Of a DNA stretch of 64,000 bases, positions 20,005 through 31,551 are shown in pieces. The translations under genes and the position numbers were made by a program. The number at the start of each line of letters is the position of its first letter. Within the stretch, counting starts at the first letter, position 1. Where the stretch lies: positions 105,051,007 through 105,115,006 of the forward strand of contig OZ038382.1 in assembly GCA_964036045.1 (NCBI GenBank), given 5' to 3'. The stretch comes from Eutreptiella sp. 'Long Island Sound 2002' (lineage: Eukaryota; Euglenozoa; Euglenophyceae; Eutreptiales; Eutreptiaceae). The notes below the pieces were generated by a model that was not told the origin of the DNA, did not search any database, and saw only the letters and a list, made by a program, of their open reading frames with translations.

Positions 20005-21905
20005 GGGAGACCCGTCGTGACTTGAGTCGCCGACGCCATAATCTGGGTAACAGTCGTCTAGTCCAGGGCGTCATCCCACTCGTCGCTAGGGCTCAAGGGT
20101 GTAGGTTCGAAACCCTTGCATGTCCAACTCCTACAAAAGCTCCAGCCTCGCCCCGTCGACCACTTATTCCAATGTGAGTGTTCTGACGACTTGAAAAAAC
20201 CACATTCTGCTCAATCCACTGTTCATTCTTCCTGATTACGACATGATGTGGAGAACTGCGAATGTTTGATAATTTGACGTCAATCAACTTTTCTTTGGTC
20301 TCCGTTCGGCAGACAAGGCGTAGATACGCTGCCGAAAGCCACGGAGTGTGCTGCCGTGTCCAGAAAAAACCAAACTCAGGCTTAATTCAGGCAGATTCGG
20401 GGTAATCTTGTCTCTGTTGGTCTGTGCATCTTTGGAATTTGACTACTCGTGCAGATGGAAGCAAATGTACATAGTAAAAACGCTGGCCAGCGACATACAC
20501 ACGACAGCGACATACACACGACAGCGACATTCACACACACAGCACACAGCGACATTCACCCCTACAGGCACCCCCTGTAGTACTGGCTGCACTAGATGCG
20601 ACGCCAGGAACACAGATCTTACCTTCATTTGCCGTGATGCTGAAGCCAAAGTCCAGATTCAGATCCAGATTCCTTGAAATTACCTTGAAATCCTCAGGTT
20701 TATCCATCATTCTGCGCAACAGTGCAGCAAAACCCCGACGTCAATTGTTCAGACAACCTTCATATATGAACTCTAGGGACTTCTAACAGCAACCTCTCGG
20801 ACCTCAGAGCTTCCGTAAGCTTCGGTGTATTTTTGGCACACGCCAATGTGAGCTCAATCCGACCTGAAACTGTCGAAAATGGTGAATCCAAGTGTCTTGT
20901 GGGACTCAATCGAAAGATGGGCCTTGTCCAAGTCGATTGACACCGCCGCCACTGTAAATCAAGGACTATTCGGTGTCTCTCAGTTACATACTGTCAGTAA
21001 AGCGCCTTCAGCGAACCTTCGGCGCATTACATGCCAAGGATCCAGGGCCATCATGTTCCATCATGATGCATCATCACATGATCCACATTTTCATGGAATC
21101 TGTTGGATGCTCGCGAACCAACGTGCCGGAAAGCACAATTCAGCTGAATAAACGACAATATATATTAACTCTAGTCTAAACGAAGGTGTTAGTAGTTTCA
21201 GTTCCAGACATTCCGCTTCATTTCACCTTCATCTGAGGGAATTTGCTCATTTTAGGACAGTTTAGGTTGATTTCCTTGTCATCTCCTCTCATTCCTGGAA
21301 GATCTGTTTACGGCTTTGCCTAACTTGACGCTGATGTTTTTCTGTTCACTTAGGGCCTGCAGACTACGTTTGTATTTGTTTTCCCTCTCTGTGATTGTTT
21401 CATCTCCTTCATCTCTGCTCAAATTGATTCTCAATCTTGCTGAATCTTGTGATCATCCACCAGATGCGCCAAATCTGAAGCACATGCTGCACTTTTCAGA
21501 ACGAGAAAAGCGGGAGTAACACGATGTAGAGTACGTGGAGGACACCGTAGCGTGCCCGCGACAGCTAAACTGTGCCAGAGCGCCGAGATGTCACTCCATT
21601 TCTTGATTCTCCCACTCAATCCACCAATAAACTACCTCATTCTCAGCCAGGGCATGGTTTGGTATCAATTCTCGATACGTTTACATGCTTTTTAGCCCGT
21701 AACCTAATGTTTTACTGCCCGGAGGACTGTTCGTCACTCCTCATTCTGTCTCATTTCAGGTTCATCCATCCTGATGCAGTGCCAATTCAGCCCAAATCAG
21801 GTCAGATCAAGCAGATTTCGCCCCATCGAGGCTACATTTCTATTTTTCTCTGGGACTTACCCGCACTACGTTCTTCGTTGACGTAGCGACACACCCCAGT
21901 GTGTT
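20005..21905 (+). other. Element B 3' untranslated region
   Basis: 1.9 kb with no coding signal. It includes a degenerate ACACGACAGCGACAT tandem repeat at about 20488-20560. A B-box-like GGTTCGAAACC at 20103-20113, in a tRNA-3'-half-like context, is too weak to call a tRNA. Confidence 0.7.
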
Positions 21906-21918
21906 TTTGGAGGGGGAG
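21906..21918 (+). promoter_or_regulatory. Element B polypurine tract
   Basis: TTTGGAGGGGGAG directly before the 3' LTR at 21919. This is the expected plus-strand primer site for reverse transcription. Confidence 0.85.
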
Positions 21919-22452
21919 TGTAAGTGCGGCTAACCCCCATCTGCTCAGATTTTCGCAGATCTGCCCCAGATTGGCTACATTTTGGTCATTTTCTCTGCTT
22001 CGGCGGAATCGCCGCCCCGCAGCTCAGTCTCAGGATCAGACCTATATATTTCTGATGTGCCGGATCTGATTCCGCGGTCCATTCATCGTAAATCCGCCGC
22101 GTTCTCATCATTTACCCGGATTCGCCATTTGCCGCTGACGCGCGTGCGCGAGCCAGATCGGCCAAATATTTTTTCACAATCGGATTTATATAAATCTTTT
22201 CAGATAGATATGGACACTCAGATGTACTTAGGATAATCCGCATCAATTTTCTTCATAGACTGGGATTTTTTGCCGGATAACAATCAGCATGGATCTTGCC
22301 TCCGTTGTCGCCGCTCTTGCCTCCGTTGGTGTCCGTGTATCTGGTTCTGCCCCCAACAGCAGCGTTCAGGTCGACTCCTCGCGTGCCTGCCCCCCTGGTC
22401 TTGCCGGCCCTGAGCCCTCCGGCACCATCAACGACCTGGGGCAGCACTTTCA
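21919..22452 (+). repeat. Element B 3' LTR
   Basis: 534 bp, about 10 substitutions and no indel against 11425-11958. Because gag starts in the LTR, this copy also encodes the first ~54 Gag residues (from 22289). Confidence 0.95.
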
Positions 22453-23545
22453 CCCTCTTCCAAGGGCTAATGAACAAAATTTTGTACATCCTGAGGCGCA
22501 GACCTCTAGTATAGGAGTTGATTTCTCGGGGTGCAGAAATGGAGGCCCACATCAAAGACGTGAGTTCAGGTACTAATATCCAAGAGGACCATGTCCTTCT
22601 CCTCCGTGATTTTTTCATTGTTTGTCAAGAAAACCATCTCCGAATCAAACTCGAAAAATGTGAGTTTATGAAAGAGGAGATGGAGTATTTGGGTTTCGAA
22701 GTGGGGTATGGCTGGTGGAAACCAGCCGCGTCTAAGATGCAGCCCCTACAGGACATGCAGATTCGCAATGGCAATTTGTGGGCGCCTGTAACTTCTATAG
22801 GCGTCACATCCACAATTTTACCTACTCCTCTGCCCCCCTCACTGACCTAATCAAGAAAACTACTCCCTGGAGGTGGACCGCCAGAGAGGAGGAGCGTTTG
22901 AGGGAGTTGAAGAAGAAAATTGCCCCCTCTGACTGCCTGGGAGTACCCCGCCCTAAGGGGGAGATAGTCCTGTTCACTGATGCCAGTGATGTAGGGGGGG
23001 GGTGGAACAATCTACCAATGGCAGGAGCTGAACCCAGCAGAACTAACCGACTGCCATTATCGTACTAGCGGACTGAACCGTGATGGCTCCTTGAAACATG
23101 ACTATCATACCAGTGAGTGGCGGCTGGTGCCACTGGGACACTGGAATTGGAAATGGAACCAAGCGCGTTCCAATTACAGCACCTATGACCAGGAACTCCT
23201 GGCCGGTATGTTGGTGCTTTCGTCACTATCCCGACTCCTGAGATCTATCCCTATTGTCTGGCTGTGTGACCAGGAACCTGTGAAGTCTTTTCCGAAGGGC
23301 CCACCACCAGAGAAAGCAAAACTAAAGCGGTGGTGGACTTACCTGAGCCAGTTCAGGCTGACAGTTCATCATATCCCCGGTATAAAAAATGAACTGTCTG
23401 ACTATACGTCGCGCAATAACTTCGATGCGCTTATAGATGATAGCTCTGAGGCGCTTGCCAAAGAGGCTTTCCAGCGTATGGATGTCCAGCTTGACCTGTC
23501 CATGCGCACTGCTGGAATCTTGGAGGGTTGCAGCCTAACCGACGG
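22453..23545 (+). pseudogene. pol: Element C pol: C-terminal RT and RNase H, broken
   Basis: Continues the RT interrupted at 11424. 22453-22520 reads LFQGLMNKILYILRRRP. The active-site box is in the frame from 22518 and reads HIKDV where gypsy RT needs IDD: the first Asp of the pair is Lys (codon AAA near 22552). The RT thumb follows (LEKCEFMKEEMEYLGFEVGYGWW). RNase H has FTDASDVGGG (~22975), a frame change near 23040-23090, then NYSTYDQELLAGM, WLCDQEP and HHIPGIKNELSDYTSR. It ends where the LINE-like insert begins at 23546. Loss of the active-site Asp plus frameshifts make it inactive. Confidence 0.87.
23483..23545 (+). repeat. 63-bp target site duplication, left copy
   Basis: TGTCCAGCTTGACC...GACGG, repeated at 25731-25793 with one T/C difference. 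It flanks the LINE-like copy and belongs to element C. Confidence 0.93.
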
Positions 23546-25730
23546 CGCACCACCACGCCCTCACCGCCAGGCGGCGACCCCGGCCGCCACAAGGGCCACC
23601 TCACAGGCACCGGAAGAGGACGAAGGCACGGCCACAGCAACCAGAGATAGGGACCGGGACCCCCAGAGGACACAGGACCAAGGCGGAGGCCCCCAGGGAG
23701 GGCAACCCCACGGACGGCTACCCGAGCGGCACGCCCAGACCCCACAGCACGGACCCAGCGAGTCACCCACACCTAAGCGCACCCCCCAGCCACCAGCCAG
23801 ACACACTGCGACCCGCACTCGCACCACGACACAGGCGAGGCTGACCTCCACCAACCCACCACGGCACAACGCGGGACAGCACGGCACACCGCACCACAGC
23901 GCGCCACAGTGCAACGCGCCACAGCACGACGCGACGCGACGCGGCACAGAGCGGCACAACACGGCACGTCTGACCCTAAACTGATAGACTAACCGAAACA
24001 AGCCACGGCACACCCCTGAAGGCGCCGCACCAGCACGCCACACACCGGCACCGCAGGCCACACACGGGGCCACCGCGCGCCTGGCAGCAACGGTGGCGGA
24101 CCACCCAGAAGGTTAAAACCGGCACCGCAGAGGAGAAAGGACACGGACAATGCCAGCCCCCTAACCCAGAGCCACACGCAGCCGCCTGGCGCAGCCGGCC
24201 AGGCGGCAGAGCCGGGACCTAACCCGGCAGGAGGGAGCGCCGAGCCCAACGTGTACATAGTCCACCCGACCCATGGGGCCGGGAAACGGCCAAGCAGAAG
24301 GCAACCGCCAACAGCAGCCCGGAGGACCACACTGAAAGCGGGCCAGTGCGTGCGCCAGCCCAGGGAAGGCAGAGGGAGGAACAGGCAGACCCCCCCCAGG
24401 AAAAAAAAAACAGGGGGGGAGGGGGGGGGGGCGAGAGAACAGCCCACAGCCACCAAACCGCCCGCCAACTACACAAGAGGCGGCCAAAACCCCCACCCAG
24501 AAGGCACCGAAGACAGGACCCCAAAAGAGGCACAGGGGGACGACCCAGCCAAAACCGGCAACACCAAGCCAGGAACAGCGGCCCACCGGGAAAAGGGACA
24601 CCGAAACATGCAGACACACACCATGCTGGAAAAAAAAAAAGAGCCACCAGCCCAGCCCAAAAGAAAAGGGATGGGGGGACAGGGACCAGAAGGCCCGGGA
24701 CAGGGACAGCCAGCAACCGACACCACAAAGCCAAACCAAGACACGGAGAAAAAAAGCGCAAAAAACACACCCCGACAACCCAACCAAGAAGGGTGGGGCA
24801 CAGCCGAGACCCGGGCCAAGCACGCACGCCCACACACCGCACCCCAGCCAGGGGAGAGGCGGGGAACAACACCCTGCACAGCACCCCCAACCAGGAGGTG
24901 CAGGACACCACGCGGGACGGGCGCACGAGCACACACACACCCCAACACCCCCCCAAGGAGAGGCAGGGCGCAGCCGAAACCCAAACCCCAGCACGCACGC
25001 GCACACCGCACACCGGAACCGGAAACGGCGGGGGGCAGGCGGAGCGCGCACGCAACCACACACGTCCCATATGCAGGCCGAAACCTAAGCTCAACCACGA
25101 GCACCACAAACAGCCGGCAAAAGAGGGACATCACCACAAACCGTACCCAAACACACCCGCCCAAGACGCCAGCCAGGACTGGCGGGGTTTACTAAACCCA
25201 CACCTGACCGCAACCCCGACCAAAAAACAAACGCCGCACAACAGTAGGAAACCCAGTGTCCACAGCCCGGGCACTGAGGTAGCCCGTGCCATGCAGCTGA
25301 ACCGGCCAAACGAGATCCGGAGACCGGGGGTAAGGCTGCATCCTAAGGCCTGCGCTGCTTTGGGACTCGAGGCGGAGCGTGCGACACCCAAGTGCCTCGA
25401 AACGCTAGTACCAAGAATGTGCATCCATGCCTTGGGAATAGGATACGCCAGGAAGTCTGGTGAACCTCCAGGGTTCTGCCCAAAGGAGGGGACTTGCGCA
25501 AGCACGAGGGCACAACCTCCTGGCGAGACAAGCACGTCAAGCTGGCGGCAGTCAGCCCTCCCAGTGTTGCCCGGGGCCGCTTTGTTGGGGGCCAACAGTC
25601 AGGTCTAGCGGGATGTAAGCCGCCTCCCCTCTTCAGGCGCGGAGCCTCTTCCTGTTCGTCACAGGGGCGACGCCAGGGGGATCTATCGGGCGCCTCTCCA
25701 CGACCGAGTGCACCTACCTACCTACCTATC
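23546..25730 (+). mobile_element. LINE-like copy 1, 5'-truncated, inserted in element C
   Basis: 2185 bp between 63-bp direct repeats, ending in a CTAC/ACCT tetranucleotide tail (about 25711-25729). It matches, inverted, the element at 53443-55687, and its first ~150 bp match 58285-58430. It therefore starts inside a longer element and is 5' truncated. Long duplications, 5' truncation and a simple-repeat tail are the marks of target-primed reverse transcription. Composition is extreme: the plus strand is rich in A and C and very poor in T. I find no RT or endonuclease motifs, so this is either the 3' part of a LINE or a nonautonomous relative. Confidence 0.82.
24346..25608 (+). CDS. Hypothetical Pro/Thr/His/Arg-rich ORF in LINE-like copy 1
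   Basis: A 420-codon open frame. Most of it is low complexity (Pro, Thr, His, Lys, Arg), and long frames are also open on the other strand because T is so scarce, so openness is weak evidence. The last ~125 residues deserve more weight. The stretch from NSRKPSVHSPGTE through RPNEIRRPGVRLHPKA to the final PGAALLGANSQV is conserved in the same frame in copy 2 (minus strand, 53560-54294). It ends at the equivalent stop there, about 120 bp from the tail. No domain is recognised. It could be a real C-terminal domain or conserved 3' sequence that happens to be open. Confidence 0.35.
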   Translation: MRAPAQGRQREEQADPPQEKKNRGGGGGGERTAHSHQTARQLHKRRPKPPPRRHRRQDPKRGTGGRPSQNRQHQARNSGPPGKGTPKHADTHHAGKKKRATSPAQKKRDGGTGTRRPGTGTASNRHHKAKPRHGEKKRKKHTPTTQPRRVGHSRDPGQARTPTHRTPARGEAGNNTLHSTPNQEVQDTTRDGRTSTHTPQHPPKERQGAAETQTPARTRTPHTGTGNGGGQAERARNHTRPICRPKPKLNHEHHKQPAKEGHHHKPYPNTPAQDASQDWRGLLNPHLTATPTKKQTPHNSRKPSVHSPGTEVARAMQLNRPNEIRRPGVRLHPKACAALGLEAERATPKCLETLVPRMCIHALGIGYARKSGEPPGFCPKEGTCASTRAQPPGETSTSSWRQSALPVLPGAALLGANSQV

Positions 25731-25793
25731 TGTCCAGCTTGACCTGTCCATGCGCACTGCTGGAATCCTGGAGGGTTGCAGCCTAACCGACGG
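25731..25793 (+). repeat. 63-bp target site duplication, right copy
   Basis: Repeats 23483-23545 with one mismatch. The reading of element C pol continues from here. Confidence 0.93.
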
Positions 25794-26940
25794 TCAGTCA
25801 GAATATAAAGAAATTCTCCAGACCCTCAGCACTGGTCTCGAACCCCGTGTCATTGACGGGCACCAGTGGTATAAAGACAACCAGTACCTCTTCTACGACG
25901 ACAGTATTGTTGTACCTGAGGCCCGACTTGATGGGTGCTCACAGTGGTCCCATCTCGGCTCTGGTCACACTGGCGCTAATCGCTCAGTGGACTTCTTCCG
26001 CCAGTGTTCCTACTCTGGTCTAACCCTGACTGAACTGAGGTCTCGTATGCAGACCATTGTGCATGCTTGTGGCTGTCATACCAGCAAGCAGAGCAACAGT
26101 AAGGATAGGGGACTGATTTCCAGCTTACCCATACCCTATTGTGCTAATACAATTCTCTATGTGGATTTCATTCACGGCCTACCTCGCTTCGGCGGCTATG
26201 ATAGTTGCCTAGTGGTCGCCTGTGGCCTATCTCACTTCACCCGTGTGTTCCCTTGCAATAAGAAAATCACAGGTGAGCAGACTGTGAAAATGTTGGTCGA
26301 ACAATGGTTCGAATCCTATGGGGCACCTAGGCAGGTGCATTCTGATGAAGATGTACGCATCCGCAGTGACACTGGGTGGTCAAAATGAGTGCCAAATGTT
26401 CTCAACGTTGAGGTAACCACAGGTGTGCCCTATACCCACACGTCTAACCCTCTTTGTGAGAGACAGAACAGTGTGGTGGAGTCAAAACCCAAGAATCCTG
26501 ATGAAACAGGAGTGTACCAAAGACTGGGTACGCCTAATGCCCTGGGCAGTGCTGACCATGAACTCACAGCGGAGCTCTTCTACGGGTTTCACCCCCCACG
26601 AACTGTTCCATGGAGGACGACCTGGTTGGTTCTTCAAAACCCTCTTTCCTGAGGACTTCAAGAGCCCTGTTGGAGATTGGCTGGAACACAAGCAGTCTAT
26701 GGCTAACCAGGCTGGAACTAACCTGAGACACATTCGTGACCGCGAACTGAGCCGGCGGAACCGCCTACGGCGACCTGCAAGCATCAAGGTTGGTGACCTT
26801 ATTTTGGTTCACCATTCACGCCTACCCTCCTGGCCACGTAACTGTCTACAGGACCCTTAATTTGGACCCTATCGTATCATCAGGATACATGGATCCAGGA
26901 TCCATGTCAGGTGCAGTCCACATCGAGGTTGTGAACTGCT
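25794..26940 (+). pseudogene. pol: Element C integrase, broken
   Basis: From the duplication the frame runs to TGA 26386-26388. The zinc module has SHLGSGHTGANR and later HACGCHTSK (about 25945-26090). The DDE core has Asp in LYVDFIHGLP (~26158), Asp in VHSDEDVRI (~26340) and, after the stop and a frame change, Glu in NPLCERQNSVVES (~26450-26485). A further frame (26423-26860) gives the C-terminal DNA-binding part (ELFHGGRPGW, RRPASIKVGDLILVHH). A stop (TGA 26386) and at least two frame changes mean it is not functional. The similarity to element D over the same motifs shows C and D are related lineages. Confidence 0.85.
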
Positions 26941-26956
26941 GTGTGCACCCAAACGA

Positions 26957-27337
26957 TTGAGGCACTATCACTCCCGTGACGATTTGTCCTGGGACAGGTG
27001 GCGCCTCAGCGACAGTGAGGGTGAGCGTATTGACCCAGAGAACACTGCCAGCCAAGAGGAGGCAGACAAACTCGAACAGATGACCGCCGATGAGATGGCA
27101 CTCGATGGTTACTACGTGGTTGCAGGTATTGCTCGCCACGAGTATAAACAGGGCTGGAAATTTCTAACCCTGTGGGATGGCTATGGTTTATCTGAGGCGA
27201 CCTGGGCACCTATCTCAGCCTTCATACAACCAGATGGGAGTATCAACCCCATTTTCTGCTCCTACCTCGATGAGAACAACGACAGGCAGCTACTAACCCG
27301 TGCTGAGACTCTGTCCCAGCGTGAAAAGAAAACCTAA
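26957..27337 (+). CDS. Element C C-terminal chromodomain
   Basis: 126 codons ending at TAA 27335-27337. An acidic stretch (DSEGERIDPENTASQEEADKLEQM) precedes a chromodomain at about 27100-27270: YYVVAGIARHEYKQGWKF, then a LWDGYGLSEATWAP segment with the aromatic residues expected of the fold. It is the C-terminus of the integrase polyprotein, separated here by frame breaks. It is similar in arrangement to the D chromodomain at 41830-41990 (QGWRFLTKCEGYG). Confidence 0.8.
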   Translation: MRHYHSRDDLSWDRWRLSDSEGERIDPENTASQEEADKLEQMTADEMALDGYYVVAGIARHEYKQGWKFLTLWDGYGLSEATWAPISAFIQPDGSINPIFCSYLDENNDRQLLTRAETLSQREKKT

Positions 27338-30187
27338 TTTCACTGTGGCAGTCTACTGACTGTGTTCTAACCTAACAGGGGCAGTGAGCACTCTTGTGCA
27401 GATGTGCCTGTGTATGTGTGTGAGAGCAGCTGTCACAGTTGCCCTGCATTGCATCGCAGGACAGGACCATTAGCCCCCCGTGACAACCACTCCCTGGCTG
27501 AAGGCCATTGGTTTTTCACAGACCACTGCTTACGAAGCACTGCACTAACCCTGTCTGTGCCCTGCAGCCCCATGCCTATGGTTTCCAGTGTGGACCAGGT
27601 GGCCGCTTATCAGGTTTGCAGCCACCCAGCGAGTGTATGCCTTGTTGACCATGTGTTGCACGGGAACTGCCCTAATGTAATGACCTTGGGGAGCCAACAA
27701 AGCACGGTGGCTTACTACTCCAGGGGGCAAATGACAAGCAAGGTATTATGAAGCAAGGTGTGTCTTCCCTCCTTGGGGACAGGCGAGCCCGCAGTTAGGA
27801 CCCCTGACTGGTCCAGACCCATGGGTTTCTACCCTTCCTTACAGGGTTTACGATACCCCTAACTGTGTTACGTATGTCTGTGTGTGTCTCACTTCTCTCC
27901 CCGGCGTGGTGCCCGGAGACCGAGCTTCGCTGACGTCGGACCGAAGGTCCTAATTTGGTACTATTACCACTCCTATGGCGCCCAATTTCTGTGCTGGCGC
28001 CTATCCTTGGGGGAAGACGGCAAGAGCCCTACCTACTAGAGGGGAGGAGTGGTGTGCTAAGGGCATACAAAACGCCCATTTTTGCTAAAGGCCAAAAGCG
28101 AACGCACTCCCCTGCCCACGTGGAAAAGCATGCGGGACAGGAGACACCACTACACTACACTCACTAACGCCAGAACCGGCCTTTGAGGGCAGGGCGAGCA
28201 CTCATCACTTGCACGCAACTCCTGCCAGGCCTGCTGAGCCTACACACGCTACTTGGAATTGCTGTCAAAGATGTCACGGGTCCTACTGCCCCCCCTGTGA
28301 GAGAGCAAGAGAGCACAGCGCTACTAAGCAACTGTGGCCTAACAGGGACGCTACTACGCGTTTCCCTGTCAGGGCTTGGGGGAAAGGAGTGCTCATTATG
28401 CGTGCACAGCGTGTATGTGGATGAGGTCCGACTGCACTCGCCACTCCTGGCTGAGTTGCGGTTATTTGTTTGTGTGATCTGCGCAGCATATTTTAGCGCT
28501 GCACCAAGAGACCGCACCAATCGCCCTTTCCTTCCCACCTGTAAAGCAAAGGCTGATGGCCTGGGTTTGCGGCTGAGGAACCAAGACTACCTCCACGTAT
28601 TATACGCTTCTCAGGTAGCCCCCTAATACACTGTCCTTGAACCCAGGTGCAAGCAAGCAAGCTTAAGGAACTCCCCCCGTTCTCTTATAGAACGTAGGGT
28701 GGAGTCCCTGGGTATCCTAAACGACAGTTGTACCGTGCGCAATTCGCGTGGCCTACCCTTTAATGTGTCATATGCATGCACAGGTATGCACTGGTTTTCC
28801 AATTCCTCTTACTTTCCCCTAACTTAACCGATCACAACCAATCATCGCGTAACTCAACCAGGAGGTGAGCTCCTCCTGGGCCTACCTACCTTACTCACCA
28901 CGCATCATGTGAATGCCGAGGAAGACACGAGCGCAAAAACAATCCTACGCGCTTAAACAATCCTACGGCGAACTGTAAACAACCCTAAGCGATTCATGCA
29001 TTGTGTGTCATGCATGCTCTTTGGACCTTGTTTCCTGCAGAGAAAACAGAGACAGTGGCGCTCTGCACAACGCGAAGCAGGCCTACGCGTTTTAGAACAA
29101 CCCTACTTTAGCGCTACGGCAACACGGACACGAACAAGCACTTTCTTCTCTTACCTGTGAAGAGGGAACAAGGGAGGATTGGGGCACACAGAAAGCGACA
29201 CAGCATGTGAATGCCTAAATTAGGCACATGCATCGCGAGCACAGCGCATATTCTAACCCTACGTGCGCGGTGCGCGCTCCATTCGCTTCGCATACCTTTC
29301 ATTTCTGTTTTGACCTGTGCAGAGCAAAAGAGAGGAGCGCCCGAACCCCCAACAAACACAGCGGTGACAACCCCAACGTTTTAACGAAGCAACTAACACG
29401 AACGCAATGCATGCGTGTGGAAAGACACTGGCATACCTGAGAGGTAATTTGTCCACCTGCTCTGTGGTGTGGGTTCATTTTCGATACTTTTCCCTCAAGT
29501 TTATGAACGTTTTGATGCAACTGTGCAAAATTGTTCTTTAGAACTTCAAAAACTACGGCTCATACCTTCTTCTTTCAGAGCCTTTTACGCTTTTGCAACC
29601 CTTTTTCTGGAGTCCGCCTCTGTTGCGCTTGTCTGCGACTTTAGGTTTTAGTTTAAAAATTATGATTACTCGCGTAGGTTCGTCAATTTTTAGCGATTTG
29701 ACTTCTTAAATCGCTAAACCTTTCGCTAAACCACAGGATTCACTCCCTGTTGGTTCCATTTTTTTTTCTCAGCTCCTGGAGATTTGTGTCCTCGATTGCG
29801 AATATTGCTCGGCCCTGGCCGTTGGTCAGGACGTTTACTGAATTCCTGTTTCTACAGCCATAGCCGTCCGCATTAGAGCGTTTGACTGTACCCTAGTGGG
29901 CAAGCATGTGTGGTCTAGGGAGGGAGTCTTGGGTTCAAACCCCACTACCCCCAAATTGTTAGCAAACGTTTTTGTCGCACGCAGGCGACTTTTGAGGAAT
30001 GCCCCATCGAAGGGACATCATTCACGGTACATTACACTGTTTTTCAAGGGCACCTACAGTGTGATAGGCTTCTTTGAACTGATGAGAATGTGTTTCGTAG
30101 GTTTAATGCATTTTATGAGGTAATTTTGTCAATATTTGAGCCTTTTTCCTTGGTCCTACTAGCTTGATCAAGTAGTACTCCAGGGGC
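27338..30187 (+). other. Element C 3' untranslated region
   Basis: 2.85 kb without a coding signal that I trust; short open frames on both strands look random. A tRNA-like B box (GGTTCAAACCC, about 29932-29942) occurs here too. The sequence before the 3' LTR (CCAGGGGC) is a poor purine tract. Confidence 0.6.
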
Positions 30188-30886
30188 AAGTAAGAAAAAG
30201 TCACTGCCAACTGTTTCTTGAAGCGCTTGATCCAGGCCAAGCCCCACCTAAAACCCTTTTGTTGACGCTAAGACTTATTTAAGTATTTACATCTCTCTTT
30301 TGAAGCTTTAAGTACACTTTCTCAAAGTAACTAGGGTTATAACCCTAGCCCCCGAAAGATGTTTACCACTACCACTCAACTGAGCGGAGGTATCTTCCTT
30401 CATGGAGGTTATACCGGAAAAAAAAGGCACTTCTAGCGTAAGGCCTTGAAGGTTAAGCCTAGTGGTCTCCCACCCCAAGACCCCTATACTCAATTATTTC
30501 TACAACTTATTGTGGTTCTAGTTCTCAACTGTTTCTGAATTCAGTTGCTTGGCGAAGTCATAATCTGTGTCTGGCCTAACTTCTTTGCCCCATATTCCTT
30601 ACCAACTCAATTTTATCCAAGAGAGTGCACATGAAGTGCCCGAAACTAAGTGGGAGGCAAGAGTCATGCCAGTCTTCATAGAAAAATCATTTGTTTTATC
30701 CTTTTGTGATTGAATCTTTGTATTAATACCTGCTTTGTGTATCTGCAGCCCCTCTGTGTTACACTGGATTTCAAAACTATTCATTGATTTGATCCACATC
30801 CTGTTCTTGCTCTACTTGCTGCTTTGGTTTGGGTTTTCAACTTCAAAACCTGCAGGATTTCATTAAAATATCTGGGGCACTAATCA
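30188..30886 (+). repeat. Element C 3' LTR, main part
   Basis: 699 bp matching 1288-1986. The last 12 bp are at 41049-41060 because element E inserted here. 699 + 12 equals 711, the 5' LTR length. Confidence 0.9.
30883..30886 (+). repeat. Element E target duplication, left (ATCA)
   Basis: ATCA here and at 41045-41048. The intact site in the 5' LTR of C (about 1983-1986) has it once, followed by AGGACATCTTTC. Confidence 0.75.
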
Positions 30887-31541
30887 AAGAAAGAAAACGC
30901 CTTTACTCCCATTTTGGCATTAGTCTATGTTAGATAAAAATGTTTGTTTAAAAATAAAGAAAACCATAAAACAATCAAGCTAACCAACAAGGCAAAGCAA
31001 AGCGTGCAACAACACTCACTAAGGTGAATCACTTGCCATGCCGAGTATGCCGTCACAAAGAGTCATCGTTGGGATCAACCTCTAACATACACTCAACTAA
31101 GTCAGAAGTTGACATACTACGTCCTAATAACTAGTCCCTAATCCTATCCCCGTGCACCACTAACCCATGGCGCTGCGAAAAAAAGAATTAGGATGCAGAT
31201 AAGGTAAGGGTCATGGGCAAGCATGCTACCCACGCAGACCACAACCACCCACGCAACACACAAGGCGAGCATGTGTCGATACTGCGAGTCTTGTATTAAA
31301 TTTGCAAAACATACCCAAAACATTCAGAAGCACCCTCGCAATTCCAACTTATCACCAAACGCTATTTAATCATGAATAAAATCAGAGATGACGACAGAAT
31401 TATCCAAATCGCGACAGAGCGCGGCTACAGCTGCGGCGACAGAAGACACGCAATTCTGTTAACGGCACACAGCACATTCACACAGCAAACACAGTACACT
31501 GACAATATGGCGACCCTCAATGAAAGGCAATTTTTCTTACT
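30887..31541 (-). repeat. Element E 3' LTR (minus orientation)
   Basis: Matches 40389-41044 with several percent divergence by eye. The following plus-strand CCCCCCAAG is the minus-strand purine tract. Confidence 0.9.
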
Positions 31542-31551
31542 CCCCCCAAGA
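31542..31551 (-). promoter_or_regulatory. Element E polypurine tract
   Basis: Minus-strand TTCTTGGGGGG-type tract abutting the 3' LTR. Confidence 0.75.

Larger units (their letters stand above)
11425..22452 (+). mobile_element. Element B: complete Ty3/gypsy chromovirus, 11,028 bp
   Basis: It has identical-length LTRs (11425-11958 and 21919-22452, 534 bp, about 10 differences by eye) and a CCCTC target duplication. A tRNA-Met-type primer site follows the 5' LTR and a purine tract precedes the 3' LTR. Coding order is gag, protease, NPPF domain, RT, RNase H, integrase, chromodomain. It interrupts the RT of element C. About 1.9% LTR divergence makes it the youngest datable insertion here. A gag frameshift, one nonsense codon in RT and broken RNase H/integrase linkage suggest the copy itself is inactive, though most domains look well preserved. 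Confidence 0.95.

Noticed and set aside
20020-20125. Possible tRNA gene in element B 3' region
   Set aside because: Only a B-box/T-arm-like half is convincing; no acceptor stem or anticodon arm could be folded.
23561-25164. Long minus-strand ORFs (up to 300 aa) opposite LINE-like copy 1
   Set aside because: They follow from the lack of T on the plus strand. They overlap in several frames and have Cys/Val/Gly/Trp-rich composition typical of antisense shadows.
29862-29955. Possible tRNA gene in element C 3' region
   Set aside because: A good B box, but the rest does not form a cloverleaf; at most a SINE-like relic.
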